Below, one piece after another: positions 41,342-49,610 of a stretch of DNA of 64,000 nt. The translations under genes were made by a program, and so were the position numbers. How positions within the stretch are numbered: position 1 is the stretch's first letter; each line of letters starts with the position of its first letter. The notes under the pieces were generated by a model. That model was not told the DNA's origin. It saw only the letters and a program-made list of their open reading frames with translations, and searched no databases. Origin of the DNA: Streptomyces griseoluteus (lineage in GTDB: Bacteria > Actinomycetota > Actinomycetes > Streptomycetales > Streptomycetaceae); the NCBI RefSeq assembly GCF_004784465.1, contig NZ_SRRU01000009.1, positions 62,001 to 126,000 on the forward strand, read 5' to 3'.

Positions 41342-41366
41342 GGATATGGGGTGTTTTCGGGGGTAC
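41342..41366 (+). promoter_or_regulatory. Candidate SigB-type stress promoter
   Basis: GGAT, a 15-base spacer and GGGTAC match the streptomycete sigma-B pattern GNNT-N(14-16)-GGGTAY, as I recall it. It is 57 bases upstream of the SPW gene start. This would place the membrane protein in an osmotic or stationary-phase stress regulon. Confidence 0.45.
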
Positions 41367-41422
41367 TCGGGTCGCGTAAAATCCACATAAGGACGTGGAG
41401 CCCCTACTCAGGAGGCGCGATC

Positions 41423-41893
41423 ATGACGGAACGAATGCACACCACGATGGAGACGCACCCGGACGTCCTGGAGATGCGGGAGCGCTTCGTGCTCGCGGAG
41501 CGGGCGGCCGCGACGCAGCAGGGCCAGGCCGTCGAGGCGATGGCCCTGATCACGGGGCTGTACATGGCGGCCTCCCCGTGGATCGTGGGCTTCAACGGCT
41601 TCACCACCCTCGCGGTGAACAACCTGATCGCGGGCGTCGCCTACGCCCTGCTGATGAGCGGCTTCGGCCACGCCTACGAGCGCACCCACGCCCGCGCCTG
41701 GGCCGCCGCCCTCATCGGTATCTGGATGATCATCGCTCCCTGGGTGGTCGCGGGCAACGTCAGCACCACCCGCACGATCACCAGCAACATCATCGCCGGA
41801 GCGGTCGGCCTGTGCCTCGCCCTCATGGCCACCGCAGCCAACCGAGCGGGCGCACGCCGGGGCAGCCGGGCGGCCGGGATGATGGGCCGCTAG
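41423..41893 (+). CDS. SPW-repeat membrane protein
   Basis: The 156-residue protein has two copies of the SPW-type motif, ASPWIVGF and IAPWVVAGN, in about four transmembrane helices. The N-terminal 35 residues are charged and cytoplasmic. SPW proteins are small actinobacterial membrane proteins without known activity. CAGGAGGCG is a strong ribosome site. A possible sigma-B promoter and a strong terminator delimit it as a single-gene unit. Confidence 0.82.
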   Translation: MTERMHTTMETHPDVLEMRERFVLAERAAATQQGQAVEAMALITGLYMAASPWIVGFNGFTTLAVNNLIAGVAYALLMSGFGHAYERTHARAWAAALIGIWMIIAPWVVAGNVSTTRTITSNIIAGAVGLCLALMATAANRAGARRGSRAAGMMGR

Positions 41894-41902
41894 CGAGACA
41901 CA

Positions 41903-41940
41903 CCGGCCGGGACCCGAAGCCGTAGGCGGGTCCCGGCCGG
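41903..41940. terminator. Bidirectional terminator, 14-bp perfect arms
   Basis: CCGGCCGGGACCCG and its complement flank a ten-base loop, between the SPW gene and the convergent aldo/keto reductase gene ending at 41951. Confidence 0.8.
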
Positions 41941-41950
41941 GAGGCATGGC

Positions 41951-42940
41951 TCAGAGGTTGACGGCTCGCATCCCCGCCTCGTCGTACCGTTCGCCCGAGA
42001 CCTCGGGCAACTCGGCTTCGATCTGCGAGAGTTCCTCGGGGGTGAGGACGATGTCGACCGCGGCCGCGTTCTGTTCGAGGTAGGAGCGGCGCTTGGTGCC
42101 CGGGATGGGGACGATGTGGTCGCCCTGGGCGAGGACCCAGGCGAGGGCGAGCTGGGCGGGGGTGACGCCCTTCTTCTCGGCGATCTCCTTGACCTTCGCC
42201 GCGAGGCGCAGGTTGGCCTGCAGGTGCTGGTCGGTGAAGCGGGGGCTGTTGCGGCGGTAGTCGTTCTCGTCCAGCTCGTCGGGGGAGGAGAAGCGTCCGG
42301 CGAGGAAGCCGCGGCCCAGCGGGGAGTAGGCGACGAAGCCGATGCCCAGCTCGCGGCAGGTCGGCAGCACCTCCGCCTCCACGTCCCGCGACCACAACGA
42401 GTACTCGCTCTGCACGGCCGTGATCGGGTGGACCGCGTTGCCCCGGCGCAGCGTCTCCGCGCTCGCCTCGCTCAGCCCGATGTGCCCGATCTTGCCCTCG
42501 GTGACCAGCTCGGCCAGCGCGCCGACCGTCTCCTCGATCGGCACGTTCGGGTCGACCCGGTGCTGGTAGTACAGATCGATGTGGTCGGTGCCGAGCCGCT
42601 GGAGCGAGCCCTCCACCGAGCTCCGGACATGCTCGGCCGAGCCGTCCTGACGGCCCACGCTGGACATGTCGCCGGGTACCGCGTCGTCCATCCGGTAGTT
42701 GAACTTGGTGGCCAGCACGTACTCGTCGCGGTGGCCCCGGATCGCCTCGCCGACCAGGGACTCGTTGGTCAGCGGCCCGTACATCTGGGCCGTGTCCAGG
42801 AAGTCGATGCCCAGCTCACGGGCGCGCCGGATGGTCTCCACGCCCTCGTCCTGGTCCGCCGTCCCGTAGAAAGCGGACATTCCCATACAGCCCAGACCGA
42901 TTGCGGAAACTTGCAGGTCACGCAGACTGCGCTGTCGCAT
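41951..42940 (-). CDS. Aldo/keto reductase
   Basis: The 329-residue (alpha/beta)8-barrel protein has the AKR landmarks: an N-terminal IGLGCMGMSAFYG, the catalytic Asp-Tyr region FLDTAQMYGPLTNE, the Lys in TKFN and the His in YYQHRVD. The C-terminal PIPGTKRRSYLEQN binds NADPH phosphate. It is of the AKR13-like type seen in actinomycetes and reduces aldehydes or ketones; the substrate is unknown. It lies next to the conservon on the same strand but behind a terminator, so it is probably separate. Confidence 0.86.
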   Translation of the reverse strand: MRQRSLRDLQVSAIGLGCMGMSAFYGTADQDEGVETIRRARELGIDFLDTAQMYGPLTNESLVGEAIRGHRDEYVLATKFNYRMDDAVPGDMSSVGRQDGSAEHVRSSVEGSLQRLGTDHIDLYYQHRVDPNVPIEETVGALAELVTEGKIGHIGLSEASAETLRRGNAVHPITAVQSEYSLWSRDVEAEVLPTCRELGIGFVAYSPLGRGFLAGRFSSPDELDENDYRRNSPRFTDQHLQANLRLAAKVKEIAEKKGVTPAQLALAWVLAQGDHIVPIPGTKRRSYLEQNAAAVDIVLTPEELSQIEAELPEVSGERYDEAGMRAVNL

Positions 42941-43025
42941 GTGGTGTTCCAGCCTTTCGCACGCGCTCGATCGTCACGTCGGACGACTTCGGGCCCCTTC
43001 ATCCATCTAGCGACGGATCTGGCCA

Positions 43026-43051
43026 CCCGGCATCCCGTGGGGGACGCCGGG
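43026..43051 (-). terminator. Terminator of the conservon/P450 operon
   Basis: CCCGGC-A-TCCC pairs with GGGA-C-GCCGGG around a four-base loop with one mismatch. It lies about 50 bases after the last gene of the operon. Confidence 0.55.
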
Positions 43052-43099
43052 CACCGGAGCACCTGCGACGCTACGAGCTGAAGCGCGCTCGAAGTCAAG

Positions 43100-44326
43100 T
43101 CACCCGTTCAGGCGGACCGGGAGCTCGAACAGGTCGTTCTGCGTGACCACCGGCTTGTGGCGCAGCTCGGCCGCCGGGACCGCCAGGTCCAGGTGCGGGA
43201 AACGGGCGTACAGCGCGGGCAGCGCCACCCCCGCCTCCAGGCGGGACAGGGCGGCGCCGGGGCAGACGTGCGGGCCGTGGCCGAAGGAGATGTGCCGGTT
43301 CCTGGTCTCCCGCGTGATGTCGAACTCCCCGGCGCTCGGCCCGTGCGCCTCCTCGTCCCGGCCGAGCGCGCCGTACGACACGATCAGCGCGTCCCCGGCC
43401 GGGATCACACGGTCGCCGACCGGCACGTCCTCGGTGGCGAAGCGGATCAGCACGTGCGAGGTCGGGGTGGACCAGCGCAGCGTCTCCTCGACCACCGCCG
43501 ACCAGTCCGCCTTCCCGGACAGCACCAGTTCCCGCTGTTCGGGGTGGGTGGAGAGATTGACGACCGCGTTGACGATCAGGGAGATCGTCGTCTCGTGTCC
43601 GGCGGCGATCATCAACTGGAGGGTGGCGACGATCTCCTCGTCCGTGAGGTGGTCGCCGTCCGCCGACGCGAGGATCAGCGCGCTGGTGAGGTCGTCCCCC
43701 GGCTCGGCCCGCTTCGCCGCGACGGTCGCCGCCATCATCCCGGCCAGCTCGGTCAGGGTGGCGACGACCTCGGCGGGCGGGGTCTGGGTGGAGAAGAACT
43801 TCTCGAACAGCACCTTCAGCCGGGGCAGCAGCGCCTCGTCGATGCCCATCAGCTCGGCCACCACGTACATCGGCAGCGGGTAGGTGAAGGCCGCCTTCAG
43901 GTCGACCACCCCGCCGTCCGCGGGCAGCGCGTCCAGCAGGTCCCGGGTGAGCTCGCCGATCCGCTCCCGCATCAGCTCCACCCGTCGCGGGGTGAGCGCC
44001 TGCGCCACCAGCGTGCGCATCCGCCGGTGGTCCGCGCCGTCCACGGTGAGCATCGAACGGCCCGGATTGGCCAGGCCGATCAGCGGCCAGTCCGCCGGTA
44101 TCTCGCCGCGCCGCCAGGCGCCCCACACATTGATGTCCTTCACCAGGCGCGGGTCGGTCAGCAGCGCCTTGGCCTCGGCGTGCCGGGTGACGGCCCACAC
44201 CGGCACCCCGCCGGGCAGTTCCACGGCCGCCAGCGGTCCGGCCGCGCGCAGGGCCGCGCTCTCGCCGTCCAGGTCGGTGACGAAGGGGTCGAGGGCGATA
44301 CGGGCAATACCGGTACCGGTGGTCAT
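43100..44326 (-). CDS. Cytochrome P450 of CYP154 type, last gene of a conservon
   Basis: The 408-residue P450 has the I-helix AGHETT at 242-247, the K-helix ExxR (EETLR, Glu281/Arg284) and the heme-binding loop FGHGPHVCPG with Cys355. The N-terminal ARIALDPFVTDLDGESAALR and the VWGAWRRGEIPADWPLIG segment suggest CYP154, enzymes that hydroxylate steroids or macrolides; this family call is from memory. Its ATG overlaps the CYP157 stop as ATGA. Ferredoxin partners are not in the operon; the fprA at 28.7 kb could supply reductant. Confidence 0.82.
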   Translation of the reverse strand: MTTGTGIARIALDPFVTDLDGESAALRAAGPLAAVELPGGVPVWAVTRHAEAKALLTDPRLVKDINVWGAWRRGEIPADWPLIGLANPGRSMLTVDGADHRRMRTLVAQALTPRRVELMRERIGELTRDLLDALPADGGVVDLKAAFTYPLPMYVVAELMGIDEALLPRLKVLFEKFFSTQTPPAEVVATLTELAGMMAATVAAKRAEPGDDLTSALILASADGDHLTDEEIVATLQLMIAAGHETTISLIVNAVVNLSTHPEQRELVLSGKADWSAVVEETLRWSTPTSHVLIRFATEDVPVGDRVIPAGDALIVSYGALGRDEEAHGPSAGEFDITRETRNRHISFGHGPHVCPGAALSRLEAGVALPALYARFPHLDLAVPAAELRHKPVVTQNDLFELPVRLNG

Positions 44327-45543
44327 CGTGACGTGCCTCCCAGGGCAGGGGTCGAAGTGAACCGCACGGGCAGCTCGGTCAGCCCGCGCAGCCACGGCGA
44401 GGGCCGGCGGGTGAGGGACCCGGCGGGCACCGCCAGGTCGATGTCCGGCAGCCGGTCGAGGACGACCTCGATGCCGGTGCGCGCGATGACCTCGGCGATC
44501 TCCTGCGCCGGGAAGGGGCAGCGGTGCTCGCCGTGCCCGAAGGAGAAGTGGGCGTTGTTGCCGCCGGTCAGCGCGGAGGCGTCGGTACGCACCTGGGGGT
44601 CGGAGTTGGCGCCCTGGAGACCGAGCAGCAGCAGGTCACCGGCGCGGACCCGGCGCCCGCCGAGGTGGGTGTCGCGCGCGGCCCAGCGGCCCGCCACGTT
44701 CTGCGTGGGCGTGTCCTCCCAGAGCACCTCGTTCATCGCCTCCGCGACACTGTTGCGGCCGCCGAACAGGGAGGCCGCGAACCGGTCGTCGGTCAGCATC
44801 AGCCGCAGCGAGTTGCCGATCCAGTCGGCGGTCGGCTGGTGCCCGGCCGCCATCATCACCATCAGGTCCTGGACGATCTCCTCGCCCGTGAATCCGCTGT
44901 CGTCCGCCAGCATCCGCGAGACCACGTCGTCGGCGGGCTTCTCGGTACGGTCGGCGACCAGCCGGGCCATGGAGGAGGCGAGATGGGACTGCCCGGCCAG
45001 GGCCCGCTCCCGGCCGTCGATCATGTCGTTGAGCGCGGTGACCAGCCCCGGCCCCTCGTCGTCCGGGAAGCCGTAGAGGTGCGCGAGGACCCGTACCGGC
45101 AGCAGGGAGGAGTACTGGGCGACCAGGTCTGCCTCGCCGGAGAGGCAGAGGGTGTCGATCAGCTCGTCCGCGAACCGCTCGGCCTGGCGGCGGAGTTCGA
45201 AGGGGTCGACCGACTCCAGCGCGTTGCTGATCATCGCGGCGCGCTGCCGGTGCCGTTCCCCGACCGTGTAGAGGATGGAGGGCTGGCGGTGCCCGATCAT
45301 CGGCAGCAGCGGCCAGTCCTCCGGGATGTTCTCCCACTGGTTCCACAGCTCGGAGTCCCGGCTGAACAGCACCGGATCACCGGTCACCTGATGCAGCTCG
45401 CGGTAGCCCAGCACCAGCCAGGCCGGGATGCCGCCGTCCAGCTCCACCGGGACGACCGAGCCGTGGTCGCGCCGCATCTCCCGGTACAGGCAGGCGGGTT
45501 CGGTCTGGAAGCGGGGTCCGCCGAGCGGAACGGCCTCGGACAT
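44323..45543 (-). CDS. Cytochrome P450 of CYP157 type lacking the ExxR arginine
   Basis: The 406-residue protein keeps the heme ligand loop FGHGEHRCPF with Cys342 and an I-helix AGHQPTAD. The K-helix, however, reads NEVLWED: Glu272 is kept but Trp275 stands where ExxR needs Arg. CYP157 members of streptomycete conservons are known for this deviation. The enzyme may still bind heme but may not be a standard monooxygenase. It overlaps cvnD at its start (one base) and CYP154 at its end (four bases). Confidence 0.85.
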   Translation of the reverse strand: MSEAVPLGGPRFQTEPACLYREMRRDHGSVVPVELDGGIPAWLVLGYRELHQVTGDPVLFSRDSELWNQWENIPEDWPLLPMIGHRQPSILYTVGERHRQRAAMISNALESVDPFELRRQAERFADELIDTLCLSGEADLVAQYSSLLPVRVLAHLYGFPDDEGPGLVTALNDMIDGRERALAGQSHLASSMARLVADRTEKPADDVVSRMLADDSGFTGEEIVQDLMVMMAAGHQPTADWIGNSLRLMLTDDRFAASLFGGRNSVAEAMNEVLWEDTPTQNVAGRWAARDTHLGGRRVRAGDLLLLGLQGANSDPQVRTDASALTGGNNAHFSFGHGEHRCPFPAQEIAEVIARTGIEVVLDRLPDIDLAVPAGSLTRRPSPWLRGLTELPVRFTSTPALGGTSR

Positions 45544-46157
45544 CACACCAGTTCCCCTCTGACCCCGGCGGCCGTGGCGTACCGGGCCTGCACATGGCGG
45601 ACCAGGGTGATCAGGACCTCCTTGGCCGACTCGCGGGACCGCGCGTCGCAGTCGACGAGCGGCACGTCCGGGTCGAGGTCGAGTGCCTCGCGTACGTCCG
45701 CGCCCGCGCGCACCGGGCCGCCGAAGTCGTTGCAGGCCACGATGAACGGCGTGCCGTGGTGTTCCAGGCGGTCGATGGCGTACCAGGAGTCGTCGATGCG
45801 CCGGGTGTCGACCAGGACGACCGCGCCGAGCGTGCCGGAGAACAGCCGGTCCCACAGGAACCAGAACCGCTCCTGGCCGGGCGCGCCGAACAGATACAGC
45901 ACGTTGTGCGCGTCCAGCGTGATGCGGCCGAAGTCGAAGGCGACGGTGGTGGCCGTCTTGGTGCCGACGTGCGCGATGTCGTCCACCGACTCGCCCGCCT
46001 GCGTCATCGTCTCCTCGGTGTTGAGGGGACGGATCTCGCTGACCGAGCGGACCAGCGTGGTCTTGCCGACGCCGAAGCCGCCCACGACGACGATCTTCAG
46101 ACCGTTGTCGGCGGAGGCACCCAACGGGGTGCGCGCGTCAGAGATTGCGGAGTCCAA
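45543..46157 (-). CDS. cvnD: CvnD small GTPase-like protein of the conservon
   Basis: The 204-residue Ras-like ATP/GTP-binding protein has the P-loop GGFGVGKTTLVRS near residue 22, the switch II region LYLFGAPGQERFWFLWD and a guanine-specificity-like segment IVACNDFGG that departs from NKxD. CvnD proteins are membrane-associated switches in heterotrimeric-like complexes with CvnA, CvnB and CvnC. The start is a TTG lying inside the cvnC 3' end by 20 bases, with AGG seven bases upstream. An ATG start in good context is absent. Confidence 0.86.
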   Translation of the reverse strand: MDSAISDARTPLGASADNGLKIVVVGGFGVGKTTLVRSVSEIRPLNTEETMTQAGESVDDIAHVGTKTATTVAFDFGRITLDAHNVLYLFGAPGQERFWFLWDRLFSGTLGAVVLVDTRRIDDSWYAIDRLEHHGTPFIVACNDFGGPVRAGADVREALDLDPDVPLVDCDARSRESAKEVLITLVRHVQARYATAAGVRGELV

Positions 46158-46485
46158 CGAGCACCTGCTCCAGGATGTCGGGGTCGGTGATGGCGGGGCG
46201 GCGCGGATGACGGGCACTGACGTGGCCGGTGGCCAGCAGGTCGGACAGCAGCACCTTGGTGATGCTGACGGGCAGGCGCAGCTCGGCGGCGATCTCCACC
46301 ACCGAGGTGGGGAACTCCGCCAGCCGCAGGATGGCCACGTGCTCGGACTGCATGCCGGTGGCCGCCGCCGACTCGGCGACGATCAGCGTGACCAGGTCCA
46401 GCGGGCTGCCGGCGCCGGCCCCGATCCGTCCCCGCGTGATGGTGTAGAGACGGTCGGGAGCGTCGTCCCTGCCCGGACGGCTCAT
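46138..46485 (-). CDS. cvnC: CvnC DUF742 protein
   Basis: The 115-residue protein is a DUF742 member, with the core LYTITRGRIGAG, LVTLIVA and a winged-helix-like segment AEFPTSVVEIAAELRLPVSITKVLLSDLLATGHV (shown only in part as motif AELRLPVSITKVLLSDL). The winged-helix look suggests protein or DNA contact. Its ATG overlaps the cvnB stop as ATGA and its 3' end overlaps cvnD. Confidence 0.88.
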   Translation of the reverse strand: MSRPGRDDAPDRLYTITRGRIGAGAGSPLDLVTLIVAESAAATGMQSEHVAILRLAEFPTSVVEIAAELRLPVSITKVLLSDLLATGHVSARHPRRPAITDPDILEQVLVGLRNL

Positions 46486-46889
46486 GAGGAGCGGGGCGGC
46501 GCGGTCAGGTGCTCGCCGAGCTGCTCCACCAGTTCGCTCATCGTGTGGCCGACCACGCCGGGGTCCGCGTCCTCGCTGGTCACCACGGCCAGGTGGGCGC
46601 CCTCGCCGGCCTCCACGATGAACAGCACCCCGCCGTAGAACTCGGCCATCGCCGAGCGGACGCCGCCGCTGCCGTCGCCGAACTCCACGGACGCCCCGTG
46701 CGACAGCGACTGGATGCCGGCGGCGATGGCGGCCAGCTGGTCCGCCTGGTCGACGGACAACTCCGGGGTACGGCACAGCTTGAGGCCGTCGCGGGAGAGG
46801 ACGAGCGCGTGCCGGGCGCCCGGAGTCTTCTCCAGCAGGCCCTCGAGGAGCCAGGTGAGCGTGTCGTCCGCGGTGGTCGGGCCGGTCAT
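46482..46889 (-). CDS. cvnB: CvnB roadblock/LC7 protein
   Basis: The 135-residue protein belongs to the roadblock/LC7 family, with ARHALVLSRDGLKLC at 25-39, the central helix DQADQLAAIAAGIQSLSHGA and the strand GGVLFIVEAGEGAHLAVV. It dimerises in the family and acts as the regulator of the partner GTPase CvnD. It overlaps both neighbours by four bases (ATGA). Confidence 0.9.
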   Translation of the reverse strand: MTGPTTADDTLTWLLEGLLEKTPGARHALVLSRDGLKLCRTPELSVDQADQLAAIAAGIQSLSHGASVEFGDGSGGVRSAMAEFYGGVLFIVEAGEGAHLAVVTSEDADPGVVGHTMSELVEQLGEHLTAPPRSS

Positions 46890-48397
46890 GAAGTGGTGTC
46901 GCCTTCCAGGTGCGTGTTCGGTTGCGTGGAGGGATGGGAGACAGCGGGGGTGCCGGCCGGGCCGCCTTCGCGCGGTTCCCCGGGCCGGGTGTGCGGTGCC
47001 TGGCCCTCGGGGGCCGTACCGGGGCGTACCGCGTTGCGGAAGCTGCTGAAGCGGGCCGCGCGTACCTTGGCCTCGTCGGGGCCGGGCGCGGGCCGTCCGG
47101 TGTCGTCCCGCGAGCCCGACCGGGACCGCTCGGCCTCGGCCAGCGTCCGGCCGCGCCGGCGCTTGGGCAGACCGCCCACCTCCTCGGCGGGCGGCGCGGG
47201 GGCCTCGCGCACCGGGGCGGGCGGTGCGGCGGTACGCTCGGCCTCCGGCGCGGGGGCGGCCGGGGCCGTGGGCGCCGGGCTGGTGAGGATCTCCTGCGGT
47301 ACGAGCATCAGCACACCGGTGCCGCCGCGCGCCGAGGGCCGGAACGACACCTTCAGCCCGTACTTCCGGGCCAGCCTGCCGACCACCGCGAGCCCCAGCC
47401 GGGTACCGGTCAGACCGCCCAGCCCGGACACGTCACCCGTCACCGCCTTCTCGGCGCGCCGGAGTTGGACGTCGCCCATCACCAGTCCGCTGTCCTCCAC
47501 GGAGACGATGACCCCGGCCGGGACCTCCTCCACATAGACATGGACCTCGGCGGTGGGCGGTGAGAAGTTCGTCGCGTTGTCCAGGAGTTCGGCGAGCGCG
47601 TGCATCACGCCCTCGGCCGCGTGCCCGGCGACGGCGACCTCGCTGACGGAGTGCACCCGAACCCGGCGGTAGCCGCCGATCCGGCCCATGGCGCCGCGCA
47701 GGATGGACTCCATCGCGATGGGCCGCGCCCATCGCCGTCCCGAACGCGCCCCGGTCAGCACGGCGATGGAGTCCGCCAGCCGGCCCGCCTGCGCGGTGCG
47801 GTGGTCCAGGTGCAGCAGGTCGGCGAGCACGTCCTCGTCGCTGTGCCGCTCCTCCATCGCCCGCAGGTCGGCCAGGGTGGCGGTGGCCAGCGCCTGCATC
47901 CGGCCCGCGGTGTTGGAGGTGGCCGACACGGCCGCCGCCCGCTCGCGCCGGGCCTTCTCCAGCTCGCCGGAGAGTCGCAGCACCTCGCGGCGCAGCCGGT
48001 CCGCCTCGCGTGCGCCCTCCTTCTCGAGGCGGGCCCGCTCGGCGCTGAACTCGGCACGCTGTGCGGCCAGTTCGTCGATGAGTCGCTGCTGCTCCCGGCG
48101 CGTCTCCTCGGTCGCCGAGGTCCGCTGCCGCTCCAGCCGTTCCACGTCGGCCAGCGCGCCCGCAAGCCGCAGCCGGGCCCGGCGGGCGGAACTACGGGCA
48201 TGCGCGGCCACGGTCACCGCGACACAGAGCACGGCCGCCGCCGAACCCCCGGCCCACAGCAGCGCGTTGCGCGCCGGATGGGGGGCCACCGCCACGGCCG
48301 CGCCGAGCGCGAGCGCCGACAGGACGGCGGTCGCGGCCAGGGCGAGGGCCGGTGTACGGAGGGCTGGGCGGTCGCCGGGGGGCGTGGGCGCGGTCAT
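46886..48397 (-). CDS. cvnA: CvnA histidine-kinase-like membrane sensor of the conservon
   Basis: The 503-residue protein has two N-terminal transmembrane helices (about 16-40 and 44-65), then a long coiled coil (about 75-165, e.g. EETRREQQRLIDELAAQRAE). A HATPase-like region (about 225-345) follows, with the N-box ALAELLDNATNFSPP and VEDSGLVM and GLGGLTGTRLGLAVVGRLA. No phospho-acceptor His domain of the usual type is evident, as is normal for CvnA. The C-terminal tail is Pro/Arg-rich and disordered. It begins the operon and overlaps cvnB by four bases. Confidence 0.87.
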   Translation of the reverse strand: MTAPTPPGDRPALRTPALALAATAVLSALALGAAVAVAPHPARNALLWAGGSAAAVLCVAVTVAAHARSSARRARLRLAGALADVERLERQRTSATEETRREQQRLIDELAAQRAEFSAERARLEKEGAREADRLRREVLRLSGELEKARRERAAAVSATSNTAGRMQALATATLADLRAMEERHSDEDVLADLLHLDHRTAQAGRLADSIAVLTGARSGRRWARPIAMESILRGAMGRIGGYRRVRVHSVSEVAVAGHAAEGVMHALAELLDNATNFSPPTAEVHVYVEEVPAGVIVSVEDSGLVMGDVQLRRAEKAVTGDVSGLGGLTGTRLGLAVVGRLARKYGLKVSFRPSARGGTGVLMLVPQEILTSPAPTAPAAPAPEAERTAAPPAPVREAPAPPAEEVGGLPKRRRGRTLAEAERSRSGSRDDTGRPAPGPDEAKVRAARFSSFRNAVRPGTAPEGQAPHTRPGEPREGGPAGTPAVSHPSTQPNTHLEGDTTS

Positions 48398-48679
48398 CGG
48401 TCCGGTCTGGTCCTCGCGGAAGTCGGGGGGCGTCGGGAGACGAGAAACGACAAGAAACAGCGTCTTGGGTGAACCGGCGGTCACTATACGAGAGTTGATG
48501 ATCAAAATGGAAAGAAAGCAGCGGCCTTCCATGAAGTGGACGTTCAAATCGTGGTGTTGGCCGCGAACCGGGCGCCGGCGGCTTATCCACCGAAGCCGTG
48601 GATCTTGACTCCCGGTTCCGGGCCCGCTGGACTTGTGACCGCCCGCCCGGGCGGGCCATCGGCGAAGGGGGAGCGGCAC
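48398..48679. promoter_or_regulatory. Divergent promoter region of the conservon and rhomboid-like gene
   Basis: This 282-base region has an unusually AT-rich core at 48480-48530. It contains a minus-strand TATAGT at 48483-48488 that suits a -10 box for cvnA, and the perfect odd-centred palindrome TTGAT-G-ATCAA at 48495-48505 just upstream of it. No gene is apparent. Confidence 0.4.
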
Positions 48680-49534
48680 GTGGCGGGGGAACCGGGGGCG
48701 TGGAGCCTCCTCGTGCGCGCGGCCCGGTTCACCGGCCGCACCCTGCGCGGCGAATGGCACGCCGTCGTGGTGGACCCGGTACGCCGCCTCGCGCACCGCG
48801 GACTGTCCGGGCTGCTCCTCGCCTTCGTGGCCGCGTCCGGCGTCATCCTCTTCCACGACCTGGCCCAGCACCCCGCCGGCGCCACCTGGGTCCGGCGGCT
48901 CGGCGGCGTCACGGCCGACCTCCCCCTCTGGCTCTCCCTGCTGCGCACCCCCGTCTCGCTGTACGTCCCCGCGCTCGACCTGCCGGTGTGGGCGGGCATC
49001 ACCCAGCTGTTCCTGGCCTTCGCCCTGGCCGAACTGGTCCTCGGCCGCGCCCGCACCCTGGCCATCGCCTACGTCACCACCCTGGCCGGCACCCTCACCG
49101 CCCGGCTGATGATCGAGCTGGGGCCCGGCCGGTGGGGGATCGGGCTGCCCGCCGAGTACGGAGCCGTCCTCGACACCGGCCCCTCGGCGGCCGTGGTGGG
49201 CCTGTTCACCTATCTGGCCGTGGTCCGGCGCGCCCCCGTGGTTTTCACCCTGACAGGCGGATCGATGGTGTGGGAGTCCATCGCCGTACCCAACCTCGCC
49301 GGCCGCGAGCACCTCGTCGCGGTGTCCGCCGCGATCGCCCTCGCCCTGCTGCGCGGACGCCGCCTCCGCCTGCCGTACGCCCGAAGGAACCGGGCCGGAT
49401 CGATGCCCGCGCCCGCAGTCCCGTCCAGGCTTCCCGTCCCGGCCCCCCGCGCCTCGCCCGTACTCCCCACCGACTCGACGCGCGCACGTCAATGTGACGG
49501 TTTTCGCACTTCGACCGGGGCGCGCACCCCCTAG
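48680..49534 (+). CDS. Rhomboid-like intramembrane protein
   Basis: The 284-residue protein has about six transmembrane helices after a 40-residue charged N-terminus. A GPSAA motif (DTGPSAAVVGLF) in a central helix resembles the rhomboid G-x-S nucleophile, and REHLVAVSAAIALAL offers a His in the following helix. The match is close enough for the rhomboid superfamily but the second Gly of GxSG is replaced by Ala, so protease activity is uncertain. The GTG start has GGGGGAG seven bases upstream. The C-terminal tail is Pro/Arg-rich and cytoplasmic. Confidence 0.72.
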   Translation: MAGEPGAWSLLVRAARFTGRTLRGEWHAVVVDPVRRLAHRGLSGLLLAFVAASGVILFHDLAQHPAGATWVRRLGGVTADLPLWLSLLRTPVSLYVPALDLPVWAGITQLFLAFALAELVLGRARTLAIAYVTTLAGTLTARLMIELGPGRWGIGLPAEYGAVLDTGPSAAVVGLFTYLAVVRRAPVVFTLTGGSMVWESIAVPNLAGREHLVAVSAAIALALLRGRRLRLPYARRNRAGSMPAPAVPSRLPVPAPRASPVLPTDSTRARQCDGFRTSTGARTP

Positions 49535-49610
49535 TGTTTCGGCGGAGTACGGGGGCAGTACGTGGCTGACACCATGGTGTTCGTCGCCGGCAGGCTGAAG
49601 GGAATCCCAG

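Noticed and set aside
43100..45543. P450 pair as part of a natural product cluster
   Set aside because: The genes are fused by overlaps to cvnA-D, the conservon layout, and no biosynthetic core enzyme is adjacent.
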